The notes beneath the pieces are model-generated. The model saw nothing but the letters and a program-made list of their open reading frames with translations. It did no database searches and was not told where the DNA came from. The position numbers and the translations under genes are program-made. Positions 49,201 to 57,988 of a stretch of 64,000 nt of DNA are shown here, in pieces. Each line of letters begins with the position of its first letter. Position 1 is the first letter of the stretch. Origin of the DNA: Phytomonas francai (lineage: Eukaryota > Euglenozoa > Kinetoplastea > Trypanosomatida > Trypanosomatidae); NCBI GenBank assembly GCA_001766655.1, contig MJCC01000011.1:184017-248016 (forward strand), read 5' to 3'.

Positions 49201-49872
49201 ACTTCTGTCGACGGGGGAGGGGCTTCACCAGAAGTCGTTCCACATGTAGGACCACTGGAGTTGGTCTGCAACTTCAACATGAACTCAGAGGATACATCTG
49301 ATGCAAAATGCCCCGTTCGTGGGGGTAGCAATTCTGATACGACTCACACCGCCAATAGCATATTGATAGCACCAAATTCACTAAGTGAGATATTTTTCTT
49401 GGTGGACAAAATGAACTTGTTTGCACTCAAGGAGCTACTTTTCACGCACCCCGAGCACGCTCTATGCCGGGATGAGGAGGGCTGCACCGCACTCCATGTT
49501 GCCTTTGGTCAAATAATGCAGCATCTTAAGGGCATGATAACTGATCCCCATGCTCCCAAATCACACGCTACTATTGGGGGCTTGAGCCTTTTACCCCCTG
49601 GGGATGCCACTCTGCATGGGAGGGATGGGAAACAACAGAACCTGAAGGACAACAAAGCCGTTCTCTTGGAGCTGTTATTGCCAATAGCGTTGTTATTGGT
49701 GAATGCTGGTTGCCCAACCACCGCTATCAACCGCTATGGGATGAGCTGCTTTGATCTCCTCGCGGCGGCTGGTGGGAATGAGTATGTTGAAATTGTAGCC
49801 TCTGCATTGGCAGCTGCATTGGAGGTAAATATGGTTTCTGTAGCTGTCAGTGCAGTAGTAGAGGCTCAGTGA
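46201..49872 (+). CDS. Vps39/TRAP1-like endolysosomal tethering protein
   Basis: A 1223-residue protein from the first ATG (46201); the frame is open from a GTG six bases before. The N-terminal ~400 residues have the loose beta-strand pattern of a citron-homology (CNH) propeller, including VYVGTSTGCLLYL and the VRAMVSQFPFFFAFYADYCDVF strand pair. Then come helical repeats with MVERFKIEEAFELLASYQRD and MAMRYFGETISPKELAVHLPE, which match the Vps39/TGFBRAP1 family. These act in HOPS or CORVET tethering complexes on endosomes and vacuoles. The last part (about 1060-1190) contains ankyrin-like units (DEEGCTALHVAFGQ, then AINRYGMSCFDLLAAAGG), which is not usual for the family. The C-terminal zinc finger seen in Vps39 is not apparent. 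Confidence 0.8.
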   Translation: MRAVKFLVKLCDMRPEYGNITAFENYTNHVYVGTSTGCLLYLQVEGLMEYDMRATETVRCGDENGVSSSLTSTNTLLNKSNDKLNDKGDNIENETLPETIYTSLLAFTRFSELISTPITQIQHCQSHPVLFVLSNQCLCAFNASDLTYLFDVPGCIGAFFIYPIKPNSTGETGGTLPFMACTYSTTSSPSVGCLTEETATHVICAAQHSGKSLFVYEIDLKQGKNTRPVLKQELQLPEPVLTLVAQDGAVCIGMRREYSVVFLTNGLSKGILTLHGASHFPLLALGECGGVYMRYHNCVFTTPMQCALTTSTPYSVLATSASNSLPPGAALPTTSAGTPLRGRVYYLRDEVRAMVSQFPFFFAFYADYCDVFSVFEEEPIESLPLPGVYFAPKPTRGQRVFVAGAHTLWMATVEGIRHQLMTMVERFKIEEAFELLASYQRDTRSSQLELEEELKKKAGIACLKRARPHMAMRYFGETISPKELAVHLPECLPLPSLQQKLYSEVPQDFLQRAPPRNKTQVEVMRERLPHPECTTSLPSLQVEAHDREDGSKTATTNGGGGNYQNFSASPTCEDQCWCSSWNLPVGGLERAWLETYETFPFVPSDVSALSYHIIPRGSAGCGERQPTQRQVLPSTEEAIKENDACKPAGKVDGDVSSTTQPLNVVARQVPNMGCVNAKEFTVRCWQDFEDAILEYFSFRLSKLWKEIGDTATIITNGVDGFNVKKSREICKDKLSAAQVMEYVLLVLALKQQDDRGVYRVVSMSIALQVEDCYNLLVGLGEYRILSCLLFRRGFVSDALALLRSRVYISSYFSPNLLPIQPDSLSSQGEVCKGDSHQESFDFLVSLLLNYWQQQHCITISPSDELETCDKRKELEFLSDKKRGGTVSWIPVLAHVACGVWCLPRVSRGRLLSRLLGITIPPMKRERLNPSVHGIAIGTASHDLLSAECFRTETDFVAMISSDAIDSWARPLAEFYANGIQEVTGRATYIQYDGGIRGRSLTSVDGGGASPEVVPHVGPLELVCNFNMNSEDTSDAKCPVRGGSNSDTTHTANSILIAPNSLSEIFFLVDKMNLFALKELLFTHPEHALCRDEEGCTALHVAFGQIMQHLKGMITDPHAPKSHATIGGLSLLPPGDATLHGRDGKQQNLKDNKAVLLELLLPIALLLVNAGCPTTAINRYGMSCFDLLAAAGGNEYVEIVASALAAALEVNMVSVAVSAVVEAQ

Positions 49873-50178
49873 ATTACTCTCACAAATACCTCAAACAGGA
49901 CCTTTTCAGTAGATTTTGCGTTATAGTGGCTTTATTGATTATTTTCACGATGAAAATGTTTTTTTTTTTATGCTAGAGTGACGGCGTATCTCTTTTTATA
50001 GTTAATACTTTTAACATTCTTCATCTCCTTTTTTTTTTTTTTTACTGTATCTGTGGTTCATGTTCTGGGTGGTACGCTTCACCTGTATCTGTAACTGTAT
50101 ATCGTGTTATATTAGATACCATTCAAAGAAAGAGGCTACTCAAATAAGCAACATCAAGAGACTGAAAATCGAAGCAGC
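49873..50178. other. Short spacer
   Basis: 306 bases with T runs at about 49960-49970 and 50029-50043, the likely polypyrimidine tract for the next gene. Confidence 0.6.
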
Positions 50179-51129
50179 ATGCCTCCTAAAACTCGACACG
50201 ATTCAGACGACGAACTCACGGAGCCTATGACGGCTAATGCGAATATGGCTAAATATTTTGATTTACATTACTCCGAAAAATTTATGAAGAGCCTGCCTGA
50301 GAAGATTAAAGACCGGGTACAGGTCCTACTCAAATACCATGATGATTACATTGGGCTCCAGGAAAAAATTGAGCAACAGGAGCAAGAGCTTCGAAAGGAG
50401 TTCGACACCAAATTTGCCCCTATTTTCCAGAGGCGAAGGGAAATTATCAATGGAACCGGTCCAGAGGTAACAGATGCTGAGGTGATGAGGGGTTTCCCAG
50501 GGGAGCACGCTGGGAAGGTAGATATCATGAGAGAGGGGGACAATCAAGATAAGCGGGAAGGACTCCCAGAGTTTTGGCTTCAAGCGTTGTGTAATAACGT
50601 AACACTGGCGAGTATGATCACTACACGTGACGAGGGGGCGCTAAAGCACCTGATTGATGTCTCATCACACACTATAGACGGCGGCTACGGTAGTTTTGAA
50701 GTGGTGTTTACCTTCTCTCCGAACGATTACTTCAAGGAAGACCAACTTACGATTGCGGTCGTTATGAGCGAGAAAGAATCAATGATAAAGCGCGGCCCCC
50801 TCACGTGGAAGAAAGGGAAAAATTTGACGATGGAACCCGCCAAGGTGAAACCCACCAGACGCAATAATCGTGCACAAGTAAAGCAAGCCCCGTGCAACTC
50901 TTTCTTTAATATCTTCCAAGACAAGAAGGATGACGACGACGACGACGACGCCAACGATGAAGAGGGTGAGGATGATGAGGATGTTATAAATGTTCTTCGA
51001 ATTTTGCACAACAATATCATACCATGTGCCGTTTTGCATTACACTGGAGAAGCAGATGAGGGTGATGGTGATATGTGTGCTGAAGAAGAAGACACCGATA
51101 GCAACAGTGATAGTTCAGATACCAAATGA
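50179..51129 (+). CDS. Nucleosome assembly protein (NAP family histone chaperone)
   Basis: A 316-residue protein. A long helix (about 30-80, with LLKYHDDYIGLQEKIEQQEQ) starts the NAP dimerisation domain. The core has PIFQRRREIINGTG and GLPEFWLQALCNNVTLASMITTRDE, matching the IPxFWLxxLxNxxxxxxxIxxxDE block, followed by YGSFEVVFTFSPNDYF. The C-terminal region is acidic, with a run of seven Asp encoded by a (GAC)-rich repeat and a Glu/Asp tail. Such chaperones bind histones, mainly H2A-H2B, and shuttle them to chromatin. The histone H3 gene lies 3.4 kb downstream on the same strand. Length and motif order are ordinary for the family; the exact subtype (NAP1, SET or NRP) is not settled. Confidence 0.92.
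   Translation: MPPKTRHDSDDELTEPMTANANMAKYFDLHYSEKFMKSLPEKIKDRVQVLLKYHDDYIGLQEKIEQQEQELRKEFDTKFAPIFQRRREIINGTGPEVTDAEVMRGFPGEHAGKVDIMREGDNQDKREGLPEFWLQALCNNVTLASMITTRDEGALKHLIDVSSHTIDGGYGSFEVVFTFSPNDYFKEDQLTIAVVMSEKESMIKRGPLTWKKGKNLTMEPAKVKPTRRNNRAQVKQAPCNSFFNIFQDKKDDDDDDDANDEEGEDDEDVINVLRILHNNIIPCAVLHYTGEADEGDGDMCAEEEDTDSNSDSSDTK
50931..50951 (+). repeat. GAC-rich triplet repeat in the NAP coding region
   Basis: Tandem gac codons encode an Asp run in the acidic region of the histone chaperone. It is a likely site of length variation. Confidence 0.8.
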
Positions 51130-51957
51130 GGAATGAGATTTGGCTGAGGGACCTACAGCTTCTTTAGTTAGCATTTGTATTCATTAATGAGAAGGATTCT
51201 TTTTTCTTTTAAAGAGAAGAGATACATTTCAATTAAGTTTTCAGCGAAGTTTGAAGCTTAAAAGGTGTCTGTTGAACAGCAAAAAGAAAAGAATCTAAAC
51301 GAAAGCGCTCCAGACATTTTTTAATTCGTTAACTCCCTTTATCTGCAGATAATTTCGAAGGTTTCTGGTTATGGAAGCAGCGCTAACCTTAACAGGAAGA
51401 ATAAGAAATAATTTTTTAAGCGTGGGTTCAACATGGTACTTTTTGGGAGTGCTAGACAATTAATAACCACGTTAGCATACCTTTTCGCGAAATACTTCTT
51501 AGGTATGGTATTCTACATCTTATAGTCTGCTTACACTGTAAGCTACAAATTAATATAGGTGGTAAGACGGTGAATTTTAAACCATAGAGGTTCTAAGCTT
51601 AAAAAAACGATAAAATATCCATTAAATGTTCAATGAACATACTCTCGTATCTCTTAATGTGCTTAATTTGATGATATGTTTTAGATCATATTCTTTTTTT
51701 AAATGTTATGCTTCCCTTTTCCCATTTTCTCGAGATCTCAGACGTTAAAAGGAAACTGAACAGTTTAGAGATTGGTTTTCATCATTTTCATTGAATAGGT
51801 TTATTTAATAACTACACACTTCCCTTTTCCCCCCTTTTTTATTCCCATAGAATTCTCAATACCTTTTTTTTCCCCCGCATTGCATTACTTACGGTGTGGG
51901 TGTACTATTATTATTTATTTATTGCGTTTATTTCTTTTTCATTAGTCACGGCCCGAT
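51130..51957. other. Gene-free spacer
   Basis: About 830 bases, AT-rich, with T/C-rich runs near 51820-51880 upstream of the next gene. No gene seen. Confidence 0.6.
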
Positions 51958-54222
51958 ATGCCTATTGCTGATCTTGGTAAAAGAGGAGAGGAATGCTGTC
52001 AAGAGGGATCATTGGAAATGGGAGCGGCAACATGCACCAATGCTTCTGAATATTCTCTCCTTGCATGCAGATTTAGACTTCTAAATCTAGTGCAGCGAAT
52101 TGCACATGTAGATGTAATGGATATGATAGAAGAAATAGGTCTTGATGCGCTTACCTCCAAGGAGGTGCTGGAGCGTTTTTCACATGGGACGATTTGGAGC
52201 AATACTGCGGGGCATGCCCGCGATTCATCGATGCATTCGGTATCGTCGAAAATGCATGTCCGTGACTTAGAACACAAAGGATATCGGAACAATTTTGTTA
52301 GGGATCACAATCGGGGTTCATCTCTTTTTTGCACGCCTAGAGGAAAGCCTTCGTTTTCAGTGTATGTACCGCGTCGAACGCGTGACGATGATCTCGCCAT
52401 TGCGGCAGCTTTCAATAACCAACCTTCATCTGCAGCCGTCCCTGGAGTAGTTGTGAATAAAAACAAAAAAGTCTTAGAGAAAGAGAGCGCACTAGATACA
52501 TCTCCTTTGTGCCAAAAGTCCGTGATGGGAGCTCGAGGCTCTCACCGTCTTCGATCTAATGATGAAAAAGATGCTTTCTTTTCTCGCATGGCTGTTTCAA
52601 AACATCACTGCAGTGAGCCACCAGTAGAGAATGTCCACATATACGATCAATCAAAGAGTTCAAAAAAGGGGGAGGAAGAGACAGCCACCCCAGATTCCAT
52701 TACTCCTGCTTTGCAGCAGCTCCATCCAATGTCAAAGCCCGCAAGGGGTTGGAGGGAAAAAGCAGTAAGAACACGAACTCCAAGTGTGCCGTTTCCCATG
52801 GGTTCACCACACACGATTTCGACAGACAAGGCGGGGGAGGACTCAACAATAGGTCGCTCATTGCTGAAGGACGATAACCGGGCCCACCTGGGAAGCGTTC
52901 AGGGCACAGAAATTCGAGGTTCCCAGGATCAAGACCCCGTCTCACAATCCTCATCCTCTATGACCCATGTCCCGGGCACATCGCGATCATCCCAACCGCA
53001 GACCGACTTGACCCCGCTTTCTCACCCGACAGGGGGCATGGCGCCTCATGCTTTGGGTGCTTCACATGATATGAATACTTCCGTCAATGAAAACTCTAGA
53101 TTTCAACGAAAAAATTCCCGAAAGCGGGTTAAGCCTGTGTTGACACTTTCACTAAACAATGATGCTCGCAGCACTCGGCACATTGCATGTAGCAGTCCGA
53201 TTCCTAAGGCAAAGCCCCTGAGTCCTTCTGGCACGCGCCACCTGCCGATAGAAGATATTCGTCGTGCTGCTTCAATCTTGTCTGAGAAACTTCCATCTAT
53301 TGCTTTTCTGAAGGGGCCTGAGACACAACAACGGCAGTCTGCGACACCTTCCCAGCCCCCCTTCGTTGTTATGGAGAGCAGCGACAAGTTAAGGCATGAA
53401 ACAGTCTGTCCCAGACCCGAAGTAGGGATTCAGGTGAGCCTCGATAACATTGATTCCCTACATCAGCTCTCTGACACCATCGATAAGATGCTTCAGGATC
53501 ATCAGCAGATCCTGCAAGAAGTTATGCACGACAGTTTGGAGGTTCCAACCCTAGAGGCCAATAAAACCGAGACCCAGGGGACCTCTGGGGAGGTTCTTTT
53601 CAAAGGTACAGCACACGGGGTCATTCCGACGCTCGAGATGGATGCAAAAGCGACTGACGAAACTGAATGCGATTCCTTGTACGATGATATGCTAGCTTAC
53701 TCTGAGCTACAACAGCGAGTAGAATCCATGGAGACTGAGCTGGAGAGGGTCGAGGCGTCAGTTCACAATGATAAACGAGAGGATGCTCATTATTCGATGA
53801 GAATATCGATGCAGGAACGAGGCTCTAAAGATTTCTCAAAGAATGGTAGGTTGACTAATTCGTTGTCTTTCCCAAATGAGACTACCCTGATGGAACAGCG
53901 CGATGGGAAGGCGATGCTGACTGCGTTGCCCTCTTTGAATTCCTTTTCGACTCATGCGGAGAGTCGCACCTTGCAATTGAAGCAGCAGAGTGGAAAGATG
54001 CCGGATACAGTCGTGCGTCGTTTGCTGGCGCACCAGCATACCACACATGAGTACATTGCATATAACGAAAGGCAGTATAATACAAGCCGAGTTTCACAAT
54101 ATGTATTCGCTCAACGGTTAACTAGCGCTTTACTAGAGGATTGCTTCAGTGAGGTTCTGGAGGAGGTGGGACATATCATGGATGACTATGTTTTAGGTCT
54201 TGTTGATCATGAGCTTCGGTAA
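51958..54222 (+). CDS. Protein with helical ends, function unknown
   Basis: A 754-residue protein that I cannot assign to a family. The first ~65 residues include an amphipathic helical segment (LLACRFRLLNLVQRIAHVDVMD, about 33-54) followed by ALTSKEVLERFS. The middle ~450 residues are Ser/Pro-rich and probably disordered. Helices return from about 500, with a short coiled-coil-like stretch near 580-605 (YSELQQRVESMETELERVEA). The last ~70 residues are compact and helical (YVFAQRLTSALLEDCFSEVL, then VGHIMDDYVLGLVDHEL). Ends of this type with a disordered middle are common in centriolar, basal-body and cytoskeletal linkers, but nothing specific is shown. It lies between NAP and histone H3. Confidence 0.75.
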   Translation: MPIADLGKRGEECCQEGSLEMGAATCTNASEYSLLACRFRLLNLVQRIAHVDVMDMIEEIGLDALTSKEVLERFSHGTIWSNTAGHARDSSMHSVSSKMHVRDLEHKGYRNNFVRDHNRGSSLFCTPRGKPSFSVYVPRRTRDDDLAIAAAFNNQPSSAAVPGVVVNKNKKVLEKESALDTSPLCQKSVMGARGSHRLRSNDEKDAFFSRMAVSKHHCSEPPVENVHIYDQSKSSKKGEEETATPDSITPALQQLHPMSKPARGWREKAVRTRTPSVPFPMGSPHTISTDKAGEDSTIGRSLLKDDNRAHLGSVQGTEIRGSQDQDPVSQSSSSMTHVPGTSRSSQPQTDLTPLSHPTGGMAPHALGASHDMNTSVNENSRFQRKNSRKRVKPVLTLSLNNDARSTRHIACSSPIPKAKPLSPSGTRHLPIEDIRRAASILSEKLPSIAFLKGPETQQRQSATPSQPPFVVMESSDKLRHETVCPRPEVGIQVSLDNIDSLHQLSDTIDKMLQDHQQILQEVMHDSLEVPTLEANKTETQGTSGEVLFKGTAHGVIPTLEMDAKATDETECDSLYDDMLAYSELQQRVESMETELERVEASVHNDKREDAHYSMRISMQERGSKDFSKNGRLTNSLSFPNETTLMEQRDGKAMLTALPSLNSFSTHAESRTLQLKQQSGKMPDTVVRRLLAHQHTTHEYIAYNERQYNTSRVSQYVFAQRLTSALLEDCFSEVLEEVGHIMDDYVLGLVDHELR

Positions 54223-54563
54223 AAAGCCTAGACATTGCTCCCCTTTTCAATTGTATGCAGTAGAAGCTTTGGGTACGTGTGTATATCTGCATCTCTTCAC
54301 GGACAACCAAAGGATTCTTTGGTTGATAACTAGATTTAATGACAAACTCGTGGTATAGATGGTCGTTTTTTCGCCTAAAAAAGGACCAATGTCGCTACAC
54401 AGATAAAATGTCTGTAGTGGTAAACGTGTTTGAGTACCTTCTTACTGTGTGCTTAGCTCCACATTTACTTCTTTTTCCCTTTATGTCTTTCCTTTTGAAG
54501 CTCATCTCTATCAGTTTTCTTATTCTACTACAAAGTCCTTTAACTACACACCTACAAAGAAAT
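54223..54563. other. Spacer and 5' UTR region of histone H3
   Basis: An in-frame extension of the H3 frame reaches an ATG at 54339, but its 75 codons encode a hydrophobic, AT-rich stretch with no relation to histones, so it is treated as untranslated leader. Confidence 0.65.
54468..54500 (+). promoter_or_regulatory. Candidate trans-splice acceptor for histone H3
   Basis: A pyrimidine-rich stretch (cttctttttccct to tttccttttg) ends at AG 54499-54500. This would give a 63-base 5' UTR before the H3 ATG. A later AG pair near 54535 is an alternative. Confidence 0.35.
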
Positions 54564-54956
54564 ATGTCCCGCACAAAGGAAACTGCCCGCGCCAAGCGCA
54601 GCATCACGTCCAAGAAGAGCAAGAAGGCGCCCAAGGCGGCGTCCGGTGTGAAGCACGCGCAGCGCCGCTGGCGCCCGGGCACCGTCGCCCTGCGCGAGAT
54701 CAAGTCGTACCAGAAGAGCACCGACCTGCTCATCCAGCGCGCCCCTTTCCAGCGCCTGGTGCGCGAGGTGTCGAGCACGCAGAAGGAGGGCATGCGGTTC
54801 CAGAGCAGCGCGATCCTCGCGATCCAGGAGGCGACGGAGGCCTACATCGTGTCGCTCCTGGCGGACACCAACCTCTCCTGCATCCACGCCAAGCGCGTGA
54901 CGATCCAGCCCAAGGACGTGCAGCTTGCTCTGCGGCTGCGTGGTGAGCGTCACTAA
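54564..54956 (+). CDS. H3: Histone H3
   Basis: A 130-residue core histone. The tail [20 protein letters not shown] differs from the canonical ARTKQTARKS in the way known for kinetoplastids, so only some of the usual modification sites are present. The fold region has [78 protein letters not shown]. Codon use is extremely GC-rich at third positions compared with neighbours, as in strongly expressed genes. Unlike in many trypanosomatids, only one copy is in view and no tandem array is seen. The ATG at 54564 is chosen on homology, since the frame is open further upstream. The NAP chaperone gene lies nearby. Confidence 0.99.
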   Translation: MSRTKETARAKRSITSKKSKKAPKAASGVKHAQRRWRPGTVALREIKSYQKSTDLLIQRAPFQRLVREVSSTQKEGMRFQSSAILAIQEATEAYIVSLLADTNLSCIHAKRVTIQPKDVQLALRLRGERH

Positions 54957-55050
54957 ACCTCAGTGAGAAATTTTCAAAGGAACGAACGGGGACCCCCAAA
55001 GGGTCACCTAATGTTTCTTCATAGATGTTTTTTTTTGTCATAATTTTAAT

Positions 55051-55073
55051 TATATATATATATATATATATAT
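55051..55073. repeat. (TA)n microsatellite
   Basis: About 23 bases of uninterrupted TA repeat downstream of the histone H3 gene. Confidence 0.9.
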
Positions 55074-55388
55074 TGAGTTTTTTTTCTTTCTAATTAGTAG
55101 TCAGAAAATTCGATCAATGGTTCAAATACGGAAAAGAGGGTGAAAGTAAATGGATAATTTTTTTTGATTGTTTTTCGTGCGCAGACACGCTCGAACGTAG
55201 ACCTTTCGCTAGGGTTGCTTAAACGATGTTACTTTCTAGTAATGATACTAATAACATGCATAGTGTCTACCACTTCTCTGTTTTTTTTTTTTTTAGGATT
55301 AGTTCTCTTCAAGTACTGCTTATGGTTGCGTAGAAGGTATTTATTGAGAAGCTTGCAGTTAGCGAAGACTTAACTTGTGTGACAAGCC

Positions 55389-55631
55389 ATGAAAACAGTA
55401 TGCGTAGCGTTAGGGTGTAGGTACGCCCTTAATTGCATTTTTGATAGGCCCTTTTTAACGCCAAATGGTTTGATTAGTTTAGCAGGAAAAATAAAAACTT
55501 GACTGTGCGTTCTGTGTAGAGGTTGCAACGCCTTTGTCAGGTTCCCCTTGGAGGCCCTCTTCGTGACGCTGCTAATGACCAAAAAGGACTTCTGCAGGGT
55601 TATTAAATTCGTAATTCCATGTACGTTTTAG
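55389..55631 (+). pseudogene. Frame with one internal TGA, possible relic
   Basis: An ATG at 55389 opens 37 codons ending in TGA at 55500-55502; the same frame then runs 42 more codons to a TAG at 55629-55631. The sequence after the TGA begins LCVLCRGC. A selenocysteine codon is conceivable but unsupported: no selenoprotein family is recognised and no SECIS hairpin was identified. A chance or decayed frame is the simpler view. Confidence 0.15.
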
Positions 55632-55787
55632 GACTACATAATTTCTTAACTGAATCATGGAAAGTTAGTTACAAATAAGGTGTCTACATTGTCCACTTCA
55701 CAATGCGTCGTTTGGGTGGGTGGAGGGTTCTATCAAAATTAAGTGTTCATAGAATTAAGACGATACCACAGTTGAAAATGTATTAGA

Positions 55788-56198
55788 GATGCCGCTTCTG
55801 CCCCCATCCCTCGCGGTATGGTTTCTGTCGGTGAGCTCCACCTCCTCTGTCAGGCTCCCCTGCGTTTTGAACAACGAATCGTCGCTTTCCCATTTCATAT
55901 CTCTAAATTGTTGAAGCTGCAGCGCATGATTCATCTAAAACCATAGCAACCACTGAAGAATTCGGAAGCTCTCCGTGAAGGCGGGGGTGGGTACTTAATC
56001 CCATACATCACCAGCGAATATCGTAGTTCTACTCTTCTCGCCGCCGCCATTTTTACCATCGTCAGAATACTCTACAGTGTGAATACATCTGTTTCTTATG
56101 GTCTAATTTGTGTTGTTAATAAAACTTTGTGTCCAGAGACACCATGTATAAGGGCAGAAATGAAATCATACGAACACTATCTACGCTGGATCGACTAG
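55788..56198 (+). pseudogene. Frame broken by one TAG, possible decayed gene
   Basis: In the same forward frame as the previous entry, 137 codons carry one internal stop (TAG at 55944-55946). The first part from ATG 55818 reads MVSVGELHLLCQAPLRFEQR; the second has a hydrophobic segment (LLAAAIFTIVRILYSV) and a Cys pair. The composition looks coding-like compared with nearby spacers. No family is recognised. A sequencing error, a recent pseudogene or chance could each explain it. Confidence 0.25.
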
Positions 56199-56558
56199 CC
56201 CCGCGTTACATACAGGGGAAATCAAGGAGTTTATAAAGAATGGATATTAACTAAAAAATATGTGTTCCTTTTCCTTGGAAGGGATGCTTTCCTGGGATAT
56301 CGTTTTTCAAAAAGATTAAATGAGTGATGAAATGCGTTTTTTTTTTTTGGGCATCCTTTAAGAGAGTCACTTGCTCATGCATTCTTTGTACGTGGTTCTT
56401 ATTGCAGAATGTTTAATATTTGTATGACTCAAAATACTGAACTCCGCTTTTTCCGACTACCGAAAGGCCAAAATTTCCATTTAGGGTACAATAGGAGCGT
56501 ATTAAGATACCAAAGAGAAGTTGTATTTTAAGAAAACTGTTTCTTTTCCATACCTAAT

Positions 56559-57581
56559 ATGCCTTTCTTAGACAAACGAGGAAATGGATTTGTGCATCTC
56601 AACACCCCGGCTAGCATTTCCTACACCCCGGGTCAGGCTCTCACCTTAACTGAACTTACGCGGAAAAGGGATCGAGTTGAGTGCGTTACTCTTCCAGCAT
56701 CTATGGTCACATGGAGAGGTGCTTTTCAGGCATATGCATCTTCCGAGGGCTTTCAGGCCATGGCAGCTGATGTGGAGGATGAGCGTTCTAATGAAGAAGT
56801 CATTCTACCACCACTTGCGAAAAAGAGTGCCACGGTTAGCACGCATTCTTCATTTTGTTTAGTTCACTTCATTGCTAGAGCGAGCGATATTCTCACGCAG
56901 ACGGCTGAAGGGCAACAAGGGAATTGTTCAAGTACACCCTCAGTTGATCAGGGTCCGCTTAAAACGGAGCCCGATTATCAAGGCCGTACTGTGATCCCAC
57001 GCTGGGCACCGCATCATGGAAAGCTCTCTACTAGCCACAAAACCGATAGAATTTCCGATTCACCGGGTGGCATTCATATTGTTTCTCACCATAAAGTCAT
57101 CGGCAAGAGTGAGTTCACCTACATCGACCACGACGGCATCTTGTCGAGTGGGGTTGTTCCAGAGGTGGTAATTACCCCGGAAGAAATAGCACAAAAAGAG
57201 GCGGACAAAAAATATTACATTTCACCACACCAAATGACGATTGATGAGTTCAACGCATTTGAGGAGCTTCAGTCTCTATGGAAGAGTAAAGCTCGTAGTC
57301 ATTCAGCGCAAGGTGCAATGCATCGTGCGGCAGAAGAGGGTTCTGTGGTTGCCCCTACCACAGCAAACGATGATGTTATTGACATGAAAAAGAAACCGTA
57401 TGGTGATATGAAAAAAAATGTGCGAGTGGGAGGCAGCTATTACCAGCCCACTTTCCCATTGTCGTCGCATGCGGATCGGGACATCATTGAGGAAAAGGAA
57501 AGCTTACCAGATGGTGCCGCAACAGAGGAGGTACTTTCAGACGCCTTGCGGATGGTGGATGACTTGCTAAGATTCGTGTAG
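56559..57581 (+). CDS. Protein of unknown function
   Basis: A 340-residue protein not assigned to any family. The N-terminus has MPFLDKRGNGFVHLNTPAS. Conserved-looking stretches include PRWAPHHGKLSTSHKTDRIS (about 147-166), FTYIDHDGILSSG (about 188-200) and a helical acidic segment PEEIAQKEADKKYYISPHQM (about 208-227). The C-terminus carries an amphipathic helix (EVLSDALRMVDDLLRFV). No signal peptide or membrane segment is seen. The next gene downstream is the UPF0193-like gene. Codon use is moderate. I regard it as a real gene because of its length, its start after a T/C-rich stretch and the even amino-acid mix. Confidence 0.8.
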   Translation: MPFLDKRGNGFVHLNTPASISYTPGQALTLTELTRKRDRVECVTLPASMVTWRGAFQAYASSEGFQAMAADVEDERSNEEVILPPLAKKSATVSTHSSFCLVHFIARASDILTQTAEGQQGNCSSTPSVDQGPLKTEPDYQGRTVIPRWAPHHGKLSTSHKTDRISDSPGGIHIVSHHKVIGKSEFTYIDHDGILSSGVVPEVVITPEEIAQKEADKKYYISPHQMTIDEFNAFEELQSLWKSKARSHSAQGAMHRAAEEGSVVAPTTANDDVIDMKKKPYGDMKKNVRVGGSYYQPTFPLSSHADRDIIEEKESLPDGAATEEVLSDALRMVDDLLRFV

Positions 57582-57988
57582 CACTTTTGTTCTAGTGTTG
57601 CTTTTCACATGGGTTTCTTGTTGTGCCACAGCAGATGCTTTTACATTTCTGAGTGATAAACTAGAGAAGAGGGATAAAAAGAGCTTCAAAGCGTCATGTT
57701 TAGGTGTCATTCCTTTTCCTTCCCCCCTCCCCTTTCCCATTGTGTAGGATATGTTGCATGCTTTTACTCCTATTTTTCTATTTTGCTATTCAACAACATG
57801 CTTACATCAATAACAACGTCAAGAAAAAAGTGTAACCCCCGAAATATCTTGTTGCTACCACGTTCTTTAAGCTGGGATGCAGATATATTTATACATCTAA
57901 ATAAAGAAATTGATCCTAGACTTGCCTTTTTTTTTTCGGACCACGTATTGGTCACTTTCCTAATCCGTTATATCTATTATTATAATCT
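57582..57988. other. Spacer
   Basis: About 400 bases with T/C-rich runs (57705-57738, 57923-57937). A forward frame from 57696 enters the next gene out of phase and is a shadow of it. Confidence 0.6.

Larger units (their letters stand above)
54957..56558. other. 1.6 kb gap after histone H3 with possible relic coding sequence
   Basis: The first part is AT-rich with a TA repeat at 55051-55073. From about 55380 to 56230 base composition rises in GC and one forward frame is unusually open but broken by several stops (see the entries at 55389 and 55788). The rest is AT-rich, including a T run at about 56338-56349 and the 5' region of the next gene. Confidence 0.5.

Noticed and set aside
54449..54946. 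Long forward and reverse frames across histone H3
   Set aside because: They are shadows caused by the strong GC bias at the third positions of H3 codons.
55500..55502. In-frame TGA as selenocysteine codon
   Set aside because: The flanking residues match no known trypanosomatid selenoprotein and no SECIS element was identified.
56144..56236. 30-codon ATG frame (MYKGRNEIIRTL start)
   Set aside because: It overlaps the broken frame at 55788-56198, is too short to judge and has no recognised family.
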